In this document: in pieces, positions 1 to 7,313 of the stretch
Layout of the letters: every line of letters starts with the position of its first letter
How positions within the stretch are numbered: the first letter of the stretch is position 1
Assembly (NCBI GenBank): GCA_902782955.1
Contig: CACZPD010000203.1
Location: 1 to 19,493, forward strand
Reading direction: 5' to 3'
DNA length: 19,493 nt
Source: an uncultured Erysipelotrichaceae bacterium
GTDB lineage: Bacteria > Bacillota_I > Bacilli_A > Erysipelotrichales > Erysipelotrichaceae
Translations under genes and position numbers: made by a program
Notes under the pieces: model-generated
Told to the model about the DNA's origin: nothing
What the model saw: only the letters and a program-made list of their open reading frames with translations
Databases searched by the model: none

Positions 1-342
1 ATCGGCAGGGACCGGCACAGGAACGGTGTTTACCGGATCTCGAAAACCGGCAAACACGCTGTGACGGAATGCACATGTGTTTTCAGTGAAAACGGATATT
101 CCCTGTTCCGGTGCATCCTGCAGACAGGCAGGACACACCAGATCCGGGTCCATCTCTCTTCAGGCGGATTCCCGATCATCAACGATCCCGTTTACGGGAT
201 CAGGGACAAGGTGATTTCACAAATGGGATTATGGGCATATGAGATCGTATATACAAGTCCCGTTTCCGGAAAAAAACATAAAATAAAAGCTCCGGTCAAG
301 TTAGAAGAACAGTTTCCGGAGAACTGGAATATACTTATCTAG
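1..342 (+). CDS. RluA-family RNA pseudouridine synthase, C-terminal part (5' end outside window)
   Basis: The frame is open from base 1, so the gene starts before the window and only the last 113 residues are visible. The family converts specific uridines in rRNA or tRNA to pseudouridine in the cytoplasm. The [10 protein letters not shown] signature of the RluA/RluC/RluD family is present, followed by the typical NDPVYG stretch. The visible start reads [13 protein letters not shown] and [10 protein letters not shown], which matches the strand before the signature in relatives. The catalytic aspartate (HRLD motif) would lie upstream and cannot be checked. The stop codon TAG is embedded in the AGGAGG ribosome binding site of the next gene, so the two are probably co-transcribed. 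Which uridine is modified cannot be told from this fragment. Confidence 0.9.
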   Translation: MGRDRHRNGVYRISKTGKHAVTECTCVFSENGYSLFRCILQTGRTHQIRVHLSSGGFPIINDPVYGIRDKVISQMGLWAYEIVYTSPVSGKKHKIKAPVKLEEQFPENWNILI

Positions 343-354
343 GAGGACATAATT

Positions 355-1557
355 ATGAAGTATGATTTCACATCCATTATTGACCGCATCGGAAAAGATG
401 CCATGGCCGTTGATCTGCCCGCAAATGATCCGAAATATAATATCAAAGAAGGATATGACATTATTCCCATGTGGGTTGCGGATATGAATTTCGCGACAGC
501 TCCTTCCATTGTTGAAAGCGTGCAGAAACGTCTGGAACACCCGGCATACGGCTATTTCGGTCCCAGAGATGAATATTATGATTCCATCATCCGCTGGCAT
601 GAAGCCAGAAACGGCGTGCATGGAATGGAAAAGAAACATATCGGATATGAAAACGGCGTGCTCGGCGGCGTCATTTCCGCAATGAATGTGCTTTGTTCCA
701 AAGGAGACAATGTGCTCGTTCATTCACCGACCTATATCGGCTTCACCTTCTCGCTTGAAGACAACGGATATCATATTATCCACAGCCCGCTGTACAAGGA
801 TGAAAACGGTGTATGGCGCATGGACTATGAAGATATGGAGAAGAAGATCGTCGAGAACAATATCCATACAGCCATCTTCTGTTCCCCGCACAATCCGACC
901 GGACGCGTCTGGGAAAAGGAAGAGATCGAAAAGGCCATGGAGATCTACGAAAAGCATCAGGTCTGGGTCATTTCCGATGAGATCTGGAGTGATCTGCTGA
1001 TGAACGGAAACAAGCATATTCCCACACAGAGCGTCAATGCCTATGCGCATGACCATACAGCCGCCTACTACGCTCCCAGCAAGACATTCAACCTTGCCGG
1101 CTTTATCGGCAGCTATCATGTCATTTACAACGACTGGCTGCGTGACCGTGTAAGGAAGGAAAGCAGGAATACCCATTACAATTCCATGAATGTACTGTCC
1201 ATGTATGCCCTGATCGGCGGATACAGTGAAACAGGAAGTGAATGGGTTGACGAAGTCATTGAAGTCCTTAGCGGCAATATCAACTATGCCTGCGATTACA
1301 TCGAAAAGCATTTTGAAGGTGTGTCTGTTTCCAAACCGGAAGGCACATATATGCTGTTCATCGACTGTGAGGACTGGTGCAAAGCCAATCATACATCTCT
1401 GGATGATCTCATCCAGAAAGGCTGGAATTACGGCGTGATCTGGCAGGACGGCAGACCTTTCCACGGAGAATACAGCATCCGCCTCAATCTTGCCCTGCCT
1501 CTTTCAAGGGTACAGGAAGCCTTCCGCCGGCTGGATGAATTCGTATTCCATCAGTAA
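355..1557 (+). CDS. MalY/PatB-family PLP-dependent C-S lyase (cystathionine beta-lyase type aminotransferase fold)
   Basis: A 400-residue fold-type I pyridoxal phosphate enzyme. Family members cleave C-S bonds of cystathionine or cysteine conjugates, giving thiol, pyruvate and ammonia. Visible motifs are IIPMWVADMNF near residue 37-46 (typical of MalY/PatB), CSPHNPTGRVW at 176-186, SDEIWSDL at 207-214 with the PLP-ring aspartate D208, and APSKTFNLAGF at 240-250 with the Schiff-base lysine K243. SIRLNLALP near 374-382 carries the carboxylate-binding arginine R376. Length is normal for the family. The ATG follows AGGAGG by 8 nt, and that site overlaps the stop of the upstream pseudouridine synthase gene, suggesting translational coupling. 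Substrate (cystathionine, cysteine or another beta-substituted amino acid) cannot be decided from sequence. Confidence 0.93.
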   Translation: MKYDFTSIIDRIGKDAMAVDLPANDPKYNIKEGYDIIPMWVADMNFATAPSIVESVQKRLEHPAYGYFGPRDEYYDSIIRWHEARNGVHGMEKKHIGYENGVLGGVISAMNVLCSKGDNVLVHSPTYIGFTFSLEDNGYHIIHSPLYKDENGVWRMDYEDMEKKIVENNIHTAIFCSPHNPTGRVWEKEEIEKAMEIYEKHQVWVISDEIWSDLLMNGNKHIPTQSVNAYAHDHTAAYYAPSKTFNLAGFIGSYHVIYNDWLRDRVRKESRNTHYNSMNVLSMYALIGGYSETGSEWVDEVIEVLSGNINYACDYIEKHFEGVSVSKPEGTYMLFIDCEDWCKANHTSLDDLIQKGWNYGVIWQDGRPFHGEYSIRLNLALPLSRVQEAFRRLDEFVFHQ

Positions 1558-1559
1558 GC

Positions 1560-1596
1560 AAAAAAAGCGATTCGCACATGAATCTCTTTTATTTTT
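1560..1596. terminator. Bidirectional Rho-independent terminator between two convergent genes
   Basis: AAAAGCGATTC (1563-1573) pairs with GAATCTCTTTT (1580-1590) around a 6-nt loop with one C/T mismatch. A-rich on the left and T-rich on the right, it can end transcription in both directions. It overlaps the last codons of the minus-strand patatin gene. Confidence 0.7.
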
Positions 1597-2485
1597 CCAG
1601 ATATGCTTTCAATGCCGGAAGGATCTCCTTTGCGTCTTCATATCCCAGTTTCCAGAGATTGCCCAGGACTTCCAGATCCTTTTCAAACCGTGCCATCCTT
1701 ACAGGCTGACTGGGCGCGATCACAAAGATCCTGCCGTTTTCCTCCATCGCATCCACCATATCCAGAAGGACGTTGTAATTAACGCGTTCCTCGCGCAGGC
1801 ATTTCTGGAAGCGCGGATAATTCCTGTACTCCCTCTCGATCAGCGGAAGCGGCGGGATGATCGACTTGCGGTAATCCCTTGCGCGTGTGCGCACGACGAC
1901 TATTTTTTCATAGTCATGTTCCAGAGCCCACGGCAGCGGGACGCGTACGGCACATCCGCCGTCCAGGTACTTACTGCCGCTGATCTCGACCGGTTCACTG
2001 ATATACGGGACTGTTGCGGATGCACGGATGGCCTGCAGGATATCCGGACTGCTCTTCTCAAAGTATTCAGCTTCCCCCGTTTCCAGATTTGTCGCGACTG
2101 CATAAAATCTTCTGCGCGGATCATAGAAGCGGTCATCCCGGAATGGTTCCTCTTCTGATAATGTATCAAAAAGATATGTAAATCCTGTGATTCCGTGATC
2201 GACGCGGTAAGCACCGATACCGACATACTTCGGGTCATGTCTGTGCCTCAGGTTGATCCTTGCGCAGCGGCCGATCTGTCCGGCAACATATCCCATCGCG
2301 GACATTGCGCCGGCACTGACCCCGATCGTCGTTTCAAAGTTGATATCATTTTCCATCAGCGCATCCAGTACGCCTTGTGTATATAAGCCTCTCCATGCGC
2401 CTCCTTCCAGCACCAGGCATCCCGGTGTAAGAATATCGGAAGCATCACCATGAGGTATTTCATCAAATCCTGAATACTGTTCCAT
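1589..2485 (-). CDS. Patatin-like phospholipase family protein (YjjU-like)
   Basis: Predicted serine lipid acyl hydrolase with a Ser-Asp dyad. From the chosen start (298 residues) it shows LEGGAWRG (oxyanion hole) near residues 27-34, GVSAG with nucleophile S57, and LDGG with catalytic D175. An ATIGVSAGA-like context and the early YVAGQIGR segment resemble the E. coli YjjU subgroup. The start is set at the ATG ending at 2485 because AAGAGG lies 6 nt upstream. A GTG ten codons earlier (2515) is in frame but lacks a well-spaced site. No signal peptide or membrane segment is seen, so it is probably cytosolic. It lies downstream of a HAD phosphatase gene on the same strand, with a terminator between. 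The physiological lipid is unknown. A second, unrelated-subtype patatin is encoded at 15985-17301. Confidence 0.88.
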   Translation of the reverse strand: MEQYSGFDEIPHGDASDILTPGCLVLEGGAWRGLYTQGVLDALMENDINFETTIGVSAGAMSAMGYVAGQIGRCARINLRHRHDPKYVGIGAYRVDHGITGFTYLFDTLSEEEPFRDDRFYDPRRRFYAVATNLETGEAEYFEKSSPDILQAIRASATVPYISEPVEISGSKYLDGGCAVRVPLPWALEHDYEKIVVVRTRARDYRKSIIPPLPLIEREYRNYPRFQKCLREERVNYNVLLDMVDAMEENGRIFVIAPSQPVRMARFEKDLEVLGNLWKLGYEDAKEILPALKAYLEK

Positions 2486-2538
2486 ACTGTACCTCTTACC
2501 CACAAAAGGATACACCTTTTTCTGAAAAATGCATGCAT

Positions 2539-2562
2539 AAAAAACTCCCTTTGCGAAGGGAG
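2539..2562 (-). terminator. Rho-independent terminator after the HAD phosphatase gene
   Basis: Read on the minus strand, a 7-bp stem (2556-2562 with 2545-2551, 4-nt loop) is followed by six T (2544-2539). It sits just after the HAD gene stop and only 54 nt before the patatin start, so the patatin gene needs either read-through or a promoter overlapping this element. Confidence 0.8.
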
Positions 2563-2569
2563 CTGACTT

Positions 2570-3373
2570 TTATATGATGTGTAGTTCTTCCAGCATGACG
2601 GCAACACCGTCATCCTTGCAGTCCGGGGCGGTATACATAGCGACCTTTTTCAGATCGTCCTTTGAATTGCCCATAGCCACGCTGATGCCTGCCTTTTCCA
2701 CGAACGGCGCGTCGTTTCCGGCATCCCCGAAGGCAATGACATTATCCCATGTCAGCCCTGTCAATTCCAGCACTGCTTCAACTGCTGTGGCTTTATTGAC
2801 GGATTTTGAAAAGACATCATAACCGTGCCGGTATGACCATCCGAATCCCAGTTCCGGACTGGAATCCATAAGATCTGCCATCTCTTCCTGCTCCGCGATC
2901 ATGAAAGTCCCGAGCGGATATCCGTGCCGCAGATGATGTGTTCTCTGCTCATCATCACGGATAATGAATTTTTTCATGTGGGAATCCTTATCCAGATAAC
3001 CGGCGATAAACCGGTCGTAATTGGCATACGTTACGATATGGTCTTCAAATTTAAAGCCAAGTCCGATCCGGTGTTCATCGCTGTAGCGGATCAGCTTGTT
3101 CATGGTTTCTTCAGACATTTCCTTCTTCATCAGGACCTTGCCGTTCCTGTCGGAAAGGCATGCGCCGTTGATCGTACTGATCATATCCATCGGCAGATCT
3201 TCAAACAGGGACGGCTGCAGGAAAGTAAAATGCCTGCCGGTATTGATCAGAACATGCATCCCTTTTTCAATGGCTTTATGAAAATCCTTGCGGAGTCTTT
3301 CGCTCATGCGCGGTTCTCCCGCAGGGATGATCGTATTGTCTATATCCACGGCGATTATTCTGATATCTTTCAT
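2570..3373 (-). CDS. Cof-type HAD-superfamily hydrolase (sugar or nucleotide phosphatase)
   Basis: A 267-residue cytosolic phosphatase of the HAD class IIB (Cof/YbiV-like) group. These enzymes use an aspartyl-phosphate intermediate and Mg2+ to dephosphorylate small sugar phosphates, nucleotides or cofactors. Motif I is VDIDNT with nucleophile D10 and acid D12; the residue after D12 is Asn rather than the usual Gly. Motif II is LINTGR with T45, motif III is the lysine K194 in NKATAVEAV, and motif IV is FGDAGNDAPF with D217 and D221. The cap domain of about 100 residues lies between motifs II and III, as expected for C2B caps. The start codon is preceded by AGGAG. The promoter would lie in the short gap shared with the divergent tRNA gene (a possible TTGCGC and TATATT pair with 18-nt spacing, 3426-3397). 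The substrate cannot be inferred. Confidence 0.9.
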   Translation of the reverse strand: MKDIRIIAVDIDNTIIPAGEPRMSERLRKDFHKAIEKGMHVLINTGRHFTFLQPSLFEDLPMDMISTINGACLSDRNGKVLMKKEMSEETMNKLIRYSDEHRIGLGFKFEDHIVTYANYDRFIAGYLDKDSHMKKFIIRDDEQRTHHLRHGYPLGTFMIAEQEEMADLMDSSPELGFGWSYRHGYDVFSKSVNKATAVEAVLELTGLTWDNVIAFGDAGNDAPFVEKAGISVAMGNSKDDLKKVAMYTAPDCKDDGVAVMLEELHII

Positions 3374-3390
3374 GTTTTTCTCCTCATTTG

Positions 3391-3399
3391 TGATACAAT
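3391..3399 (+). promoter_or_regulatory. Extended -10 promoter element for the tRNA-Arg gene
   Basis: TGATACAAT is an extended -10 (TG-N-TACAAT) ending 12 nt before the first tRNA base. No convincing -35 is seen at the usual distance. The promoter call rests on this hexamer and its position. Confidence 0.5.
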
Positions 3400-3411
3400 A
3401 TATGGGCTGAT

Positions 3412-3485
3412 GTCCTCATGGCGCAATTGGATAGCGTGTCAGATTCCGAATCTGGAGGTTGCGGGTTCGAGTCCCGCTGAGGACG
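3412..3485 (+). tRNA. tRNA-Arg (anticodon CCG, reads CGG)
   Basis: A cloverleaf folds cleanly. The acceptor GTCCTCA pairs with TGAGGAC. The D arm holds GCGCAATTGGATAGCG. The anticodon arm is TCAGA, loop TTCCGAA and TCTGG, giving anticodon CCG. The T arm is GCGGG, TTCGAGT and CCCGC. The discriminator base is G, and CCA is not encoded in the gene. It is the only RNA gene seen here and stands alone with its own terminator, which follows after a few bases. Confidence 0.95.
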
Positions 3486-3489
3486 CCTG

Positions 3490-3519
3490 AAACCGGATCA
3501 AGTCCGGTTTTTCTTTTTT
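3490..3519 (+). terminator. Rho-independent terminator of the tRNA-Arg transcript
   Basis: AAACCGGA (3490-3497) pairs perfectly with TCCGGTTT (3503-3510) around a 5-nt loop, followed by a T-rich tail to 3519. The terminator overlaps the last codons and stop of the convergent ygiQ gene, so the same bases serve two genes. Confidence 0.85.
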
Positions 3520-5360
3520 GCGGAGGGTTTCCCTTCCGTTTTTTTCTTTGCGGCGCCTGTATTCTTCCTGGGTGGGATCAGGCATTCCTTCCCGTATCCG
3601 ATCAGGTCGGTGCGTTTTTCAAGTACGAGCGCTTCCCGGACTAGTTCGTAATTCCGCGGATTTTTAAACTGGATCAGCGCCCTCTGCATGGCTTTTTCAT
3701 GCGGGTTTCTGGCGACATAAACAGGCTTCATCGTGACCGGGTCATAGCCCGTATAATACATGCAGGTAGAGATCGTGGACGGTGTCGGATAGAAATCCTG
3801 TACCTGTTCGGGATTGAGGTGATGTTCATTCAGATAACATGCCAGCGCGATCGCATCCCGCAGCGTGCTTCCCGGATGGGAAGACATCAGATACGGAACG
3901 GCGTACTGGTTCATCTGCAGTTCTTTGTTGATGCGGGTAAAGGCATCGATGAACCTGTTGTAAATCTTCACCGGCGGCTTGCCCATTCTGGAAAGTACAT
4001 TGTCGGAAACATGTTCCGGCGCGACCCGGAGCTGTCCGCTGATGTGATATCTGCACAGTTCCTCCAGGAAACTCTGGTCCGGATCGAGCAGCGCGTAGTC
4101 AAACCGGATCCCAGAACGTACGAATACCTTTTTCACGCCGGGAAGCTCCCTCAGCTTTTTTAACAATGCAAGATAGTCACTGTGATCGACTTCGAGATTT
4201 CTGCATGGCTTTGGAAACAGGCACCGCTTATTTGTGCAGGCGCCGTATTTCAGCTGTTTGCGGCAGGCCGGCGCGCGGAATTCTGCTGTCGGCCCTCCGA
4301 CATCATGAATGAATCCCTTGAAATCCGGTTCAGTCAAAAACTGTTTTGCTTCATTCACAATGGATTCATGTGACCGTGACTGGATGATCCTGCCCTGATG
4401 GAATGTCAGGGCACAGAAACTGCATTCCCCGAAACATCCCCTGTTGGATGTCAGTGAATATTTGATCTCTCCGAAGGCAGGAATACCGCCTTCTTTTTCA
4501 TACATCGGATGGTATGCCCGCATATACGGAAGCGCGTATACGCTGTCCATTTCTTCCTGTGTCAGCGGTTCGGAGGATGGATTCTGTACAACGAACATCT
4601 TTCCCCCGTAACATTCACACAGCTTGTTTCCGGCACACGGGTCCGTATTCTCATACTGGATGCGGAAGCTTTCCGCATACGCCCGCTTATCCTGCAGGAT
4701 CTCTTCGAAATCCGGAAGCCGGACCGCATCGGAGATCATATCTTCGTTCCGTGTTTTAAATACAGTTCCTTTGATCCAGGTGATATCCCGGATATCAATG
4801 CCCGCGGCCAGGGCGTCAGCGATCTCGACGATGCTGTGTTCCCCCATACCGTAGGAGATCAGATCCGCTCCGGAATCCAGCAGGATGGACCGGCGGATCT
4901 TGTCGGACCAGTAATCATAATGACCCAGGCGGCGCAGGCTCGCTTCAATTCCGCCGAGTATGATCGGTGTCTTCTTGAATGTCCTGCGGATGAGATTGCA
5001 GTAAACCGTCGCGGCATAATCCGGGCGTTTCCCGATCACGCCGCCGGGACTGTACGCGTCAAAGTTCCTTCTCTTTTTTGCGACTGTATAGTGATTGACC
5101 ATGGAATCCATATTGCCGGAAGACACTAAAAAAGCAAGCCGGGGTTCTCCCAGAACGGCTATGCTTTCATTTTTTCTCCAGTCAGGCTGTGCGATCATTC
5201 CAACAGAATACCCGTTCGCCTCAAGAATACGGCAGATGATGGCTGCACCGAAACTGGAATGATCCACATAGGCATCCCCGCAGATATACACAAAATCCAG
5301 CTGTTCGATCTTTCTTCTTTTCAGATCCCGTCTGGAAACAGGAAGAAATCCGTCTGCCAT
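3498..5360 (-). CDS. ygiQ: YgiQ-family radical SAM protein
   Basis: A 620-residue radical SAM protein of the YgiQ (UPF0313) family, whose reaction is not established. The radical SAM cluster motif is GCFGECSFC with C309, C313 and C316 binding a 4Fe-4S cluster. The N-terminal region (about 20-200) resembles a B12-binding-like Rossmann fold, as in family members, including FVYICGDAYVDHSSFG at 23-38. IKYSLTSNRGC leads into the cluster. Later segments such as VRSGIRFDY and LRVAPEHVS, and the distal YPTPSTISTCMYYTG, are hallmarks of the family. The last 25 residues are a lysine-rich, probably disordered tail. The start has AGGA 7 nt upstream and lies 2 nt after the rnz stop, so the two genes form an operon. 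The 3' end is shared with the tRNA terminator on the other strand. Confidence 0.94.
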   Translation of the reverse strand: MADGFLPVSRRDLKRRKIEQLDFVYICGDAYVDHSSFGAAIICRILEANGYSVGMIAQPDWRKNESIAVLGEPRLAFLVSSGNMDSMVNHYTVAKKRRNFDAYSPGGVIGKRPDYAATVYCNLIRRTFKKTPIILGGIEASLRRLGHYDYWSDKIRRSILLDSGADLISYGMGEHSIVEIADALAAGIDIRDITWIKGTVFKTRNEDMISDAVRLPDFEEILQDKRAYAESFRIQYENTDPCAGNKLCECYGGKMFVVQNPSSEPLTQEEMDSVYALPYMRAYHPMYEKEGGIPAFGEIKYSLTSNRGCFGECSFCALTFHQGRIIQSRSHESIVNEAKQFLTEPDFKGFIHDVGGPTAEFRAPACRKQLKYGACTNKRCLFPKPCRNLEVDHSDYLALLKKLRELPGVKKVFVRSGIRFDYALLDPDQSFLEELCRYHISGQLRVAPEHVSDNVLSRMGKPPVKIYNRFIDAFTRINKELQMNQYAVPYLMSSHPGSTLRDAIALACYLNEHHLNPEQVQDFYPTPSTISTCMYYTGYDPVTMKPVYVARNPHEKAMQRALIQFKNPRNYELVREALVLEKRTDLIGYGKECLIPPRKNTGAAKKKTEGKPSAKKKNRT

Positions 5361-5362
5361 AA

Positions 5363-6271
5363 TCAGTCCTCAAATTTCATTGTTTTTTTCTGCCCGTCAG
5401 TGGATATCACGATATTCGGAAAGATATTCCGGATGTCTTCTTCCCAGATTTCCGGATGGGGCATGCTGGTGCTGTAATGGGTAAACCAAAGCTCCCGGCA
5501 TTCTGCCTCTTTCGCGATTTCTGCCGCTTCCTGCATCATCATATGCTTGTTCTGCAGTGCTTTTTCCAGTTTTTCCGGATCGCCGTACATGCCTTCCAGA
5601 ATGCACAGATCAGCGTCTGCAGCATGTTCGGTTATTCCGGCAGTGGGTCTGGTATCGGTTGCATAGAGCATCTTCAGACCTCTCCTGTTTTCTCCGAGCA
5701 CCATATCCGGCGTATATGTAATGCCTTCGTATTCAGCTGTATTTCCTTTCTGCAGAATACTCCAGCATTTTACAGGCACATTATTGTTCTTTGCTTTCTC
5801 CACATCAAATTTGGGCTGCCGTGGAAGTGTGAACTCGTATCCGTAGCAAGGCACCCTGTGATCCAGATGAAAGGCAGTGATCTGCAATTCATCCAGGCTG
5901 AAGGATACTTCCCTCTCCCGGTATTCATAGGCATGCAGTTCAAAAGGAATATATCTGGCAATCTTCTGAACGCCGTCCAGAATCTCCGGAAGTCCTTTGG
6001 GACCGAAGATCCGCACCGGCTCCGTCCTGTCTGCCTTTGCCATGGACAGCAATAAACCAGGCAGTCCTGCAGTATGATCCGCATGAAAATGCGTCAGCAG
6101 GATCGTATCGATATGCCGGCATGAAAAACCCGCTTTATTCAGCGCGATCTGTGTGCCTTCTCCGCAGTCAACCAGCAGACTGCTTCCTTTATACCTGACA
6201 AGAAGCGATGTCAGCCATCTGTCAGGGATCGGGACAGTTCCGCCTGTACCAAGTAAACAAATATCCAACAT
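5363..6271 (-). CDS. rnz: Ribonuclease Z (tRNA 3' endonuclease)
   Basis: A 302-residue metallo-beta-lactamase-fold enzyme that removes 3' trailers from tRNA precursors, needed where CCA is not encoded, as for the tRNA-Arg nearby. The zinc site is clear: HFHADH with H61, H63, D65 and H66, then H138 in FHLDHRVPCYGY, D206 in YATDTRP and H265 in FTHYS. The N-terminus LLGTGGTVPIPDRW and LVDCGEGTQ are typical of bacterial short-form RNase Z. The segment LPRQPKFDVEKAK is in the tRNA-binding exosite position. The start is the ATG at 6271 that begins MLDICLLGT, because this matches the family N-terminus. The open frame continues upstream to 6667 but there it only shadows the ABC transporter gene. Upstream AGGT is a weak ribosome binding site. 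Only 27 nt separate the start from the preceding terminator. Confidence 0.95.
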   Translation of the reverse strand: MLDICLLGTGGTVPIPDRWLTSLLVRYKGSSLLVDCGEGTQIALNKAGFSCRHIDTILLTHFHADHTAGLPGLLLSMAKADRTEPVRIFGPKGLPEILDGVQKIARYIPFELHAYEYREREVSFSLDELQITAFHLDHRVPCYGYEFTLPRQPKFDVEKAKNNNVPVKCWSILQKGNTAEYEGITYTPDMVLGENRRGLKMLYATDTRPTAGITEHAADADLCILEGMYGDPEKLEKALQNKHMMMQEAAEIAKEAECRELWFTHYSTSMPHPEIWEEDIRNIFPNIVISTDGQKKTMKFED

Positions 6272-6298
6272 AAAATACCTATGCGTATATGTTAACAC

Positions 6299-6332
6299 AA
6301 AAAAGGAGATACCTCGCTTGCGAAGTATCTCC
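6299..6332 (-). terminator. Rho-independent terminator of the opp operon
   Basis: On the minus strand GGAGATAC (6332-6325) pairs with GTATCTCC (6312-6305), with additional pairing inside, followed by six T (6304-6299). It lies 36 nt beyond the oppF stop codon and closes the oppABCDF unit ahead of rnz. Confidence 0.85.
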
Positions 6333-6368
6333 CGTCTACGAATTACTGTAAGGAAATGAATTCCGTCA

Positions 6369-7313
6369 TCAGACGGCTGCCGTCCACTTTGCGAACTCTT
6401 CCGGTGTTGCCAGAACAGAGTGTGTTTTGGAAAGATCGTGAAGTACGCCCAAAGAATAATCCACGCCTTCTTTTGCCTTATCATATGACAGTGCAACTCT
6501 CTGCTTTTCCACGATCGGGTTCGGCATCGGAATGGCCGAAAGCAGGGATTTTGTATACGGATGAATCGGATTCTGGAAGATCTCATCCGTCGTTCCTGTC
6601 TCAACGATATATCCCAGATGCATGACGCCGATCCGGTCGCTGATGTATTTGACCATGGAGAGATCATGCGCGATGAACATATAGGTAATACCCATTTCTT
6701 CCTGCAGATCCTTCATCAGATTGACGACCTGCGCCTGGATGGAAACATCCAGCGCTGAGATCGCTTCATCCGCGATGACCAGTTTCGGCTGCATGACCAG
6801 AGCTCTGGCGATACCGATACGCTGTCTCTGTCCGCCGGAGAACTGCTGCGGATAACGTGTAGCGTGTTCCCTTGACAGACCTACTTTTTCAAGGATCGCG
6901 TATACTTTTTCGTTGAGTTCCTGTTCACTGCTGTACAGCTTGTTGATCTCAAGGCCCTGGGCGATGATATCCCTTACTTTTTTACGGGGATTGAGACATG
7001 CCATCGGATCCTGGAAGATCATCTGCATATTTGTGCGCAGATGTTTTTCTTCAGCCGGTGAAAGTTTGCCGCTGATATCATGCCCGTCAAAGATGATCTT
7101 TCCGGCTGTCGGATCATACAGACGGATGATCGCTCTTCCGGTCGTGGATTTTCCTGAACCGGATTCTCCTACAAGACCGTATGTTTCACCGGGATAGATA
7201 TCAAAGCTGATGCCGTCCACGGCTTTTGTCGTATAGGTTCTGGAAATACGGAAATGCTGTTTAAGCCCTTCGACATGGAGGAGAGGTTCTGCATCATAAT
7301 TTACTTTAAGCAT
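6369..7313 (-). CDS. oppF: Oligopeptide ABC transporter ATP-binding protein OppF
   Basis: One of the two nucleotide-binding subunits that power peptide import at the inner face of the membrane. It is 314 residues with Walker A GESGSGKS at 49-56, Q-loop Q101 in IFQDPMACLNP, signature FSGGQRQR at 158-165, Walker B LVIADE at 178-183 with catalytic E183, and switch H216 in IAHDL. The C-terminal oligopeptide-type extension ends with a segment resembling Firmicutes AmiF/OppF (HSVLATPEEFAKW) and lacks cysteine-rich iron-sulfur motifs. It is the last gene of the operon and overlaps oppD by 8 nt (7306-7313). The terminator at 6299-6332 follows. Confidence 0.95.
   Translation of the reverse strand: MLKVNYDAEPLLHVEGLKQHFRISRTYTTKAVDGISFDIYPGETYGLVGESGSGKSTTGRAIIRLYDPTAGKIIFDGHDISGKLSPAEEKHLRTNMQMIFQDPMACLNPRKKVRDIIAQGLEINKLYSSEQELNEKVYAILEKVGLSREHATRYPQQFSGGQRQRIGIARALVMQPKLVIADEAISALDVSIQAQVVNLMKDLQEEMGITYMFIAHDLSMVKYISDRIGVMHLGYIVETGTTDEIFQNPIHPYTKSLLSAIPMPNPIVEKQRVALSYDKAKEGVDYSLGVLHDLSKTHSVLATPEEFAKWTAAV

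Noticed and set aside
724..1464. A 246-codon open frame on the minus strand antisense to the C-S lyase gene
   Set aside because: Shadow frame of a complete PLP enzyme, with no motif and no ribosome binding site.
3412..3485. tRNA-Arg as an integration site for a mobile element
   Set aside because: No repeat of the tRNA 3' end and no integrase gene is found in the window.
6272..6667. Upstream extension of RNase Z to a 434-residue protein
   Set aside because: The extra residues overlap oppF coding sequence and do not look like the family. MLDICLLGT is the conserved N-terminus.
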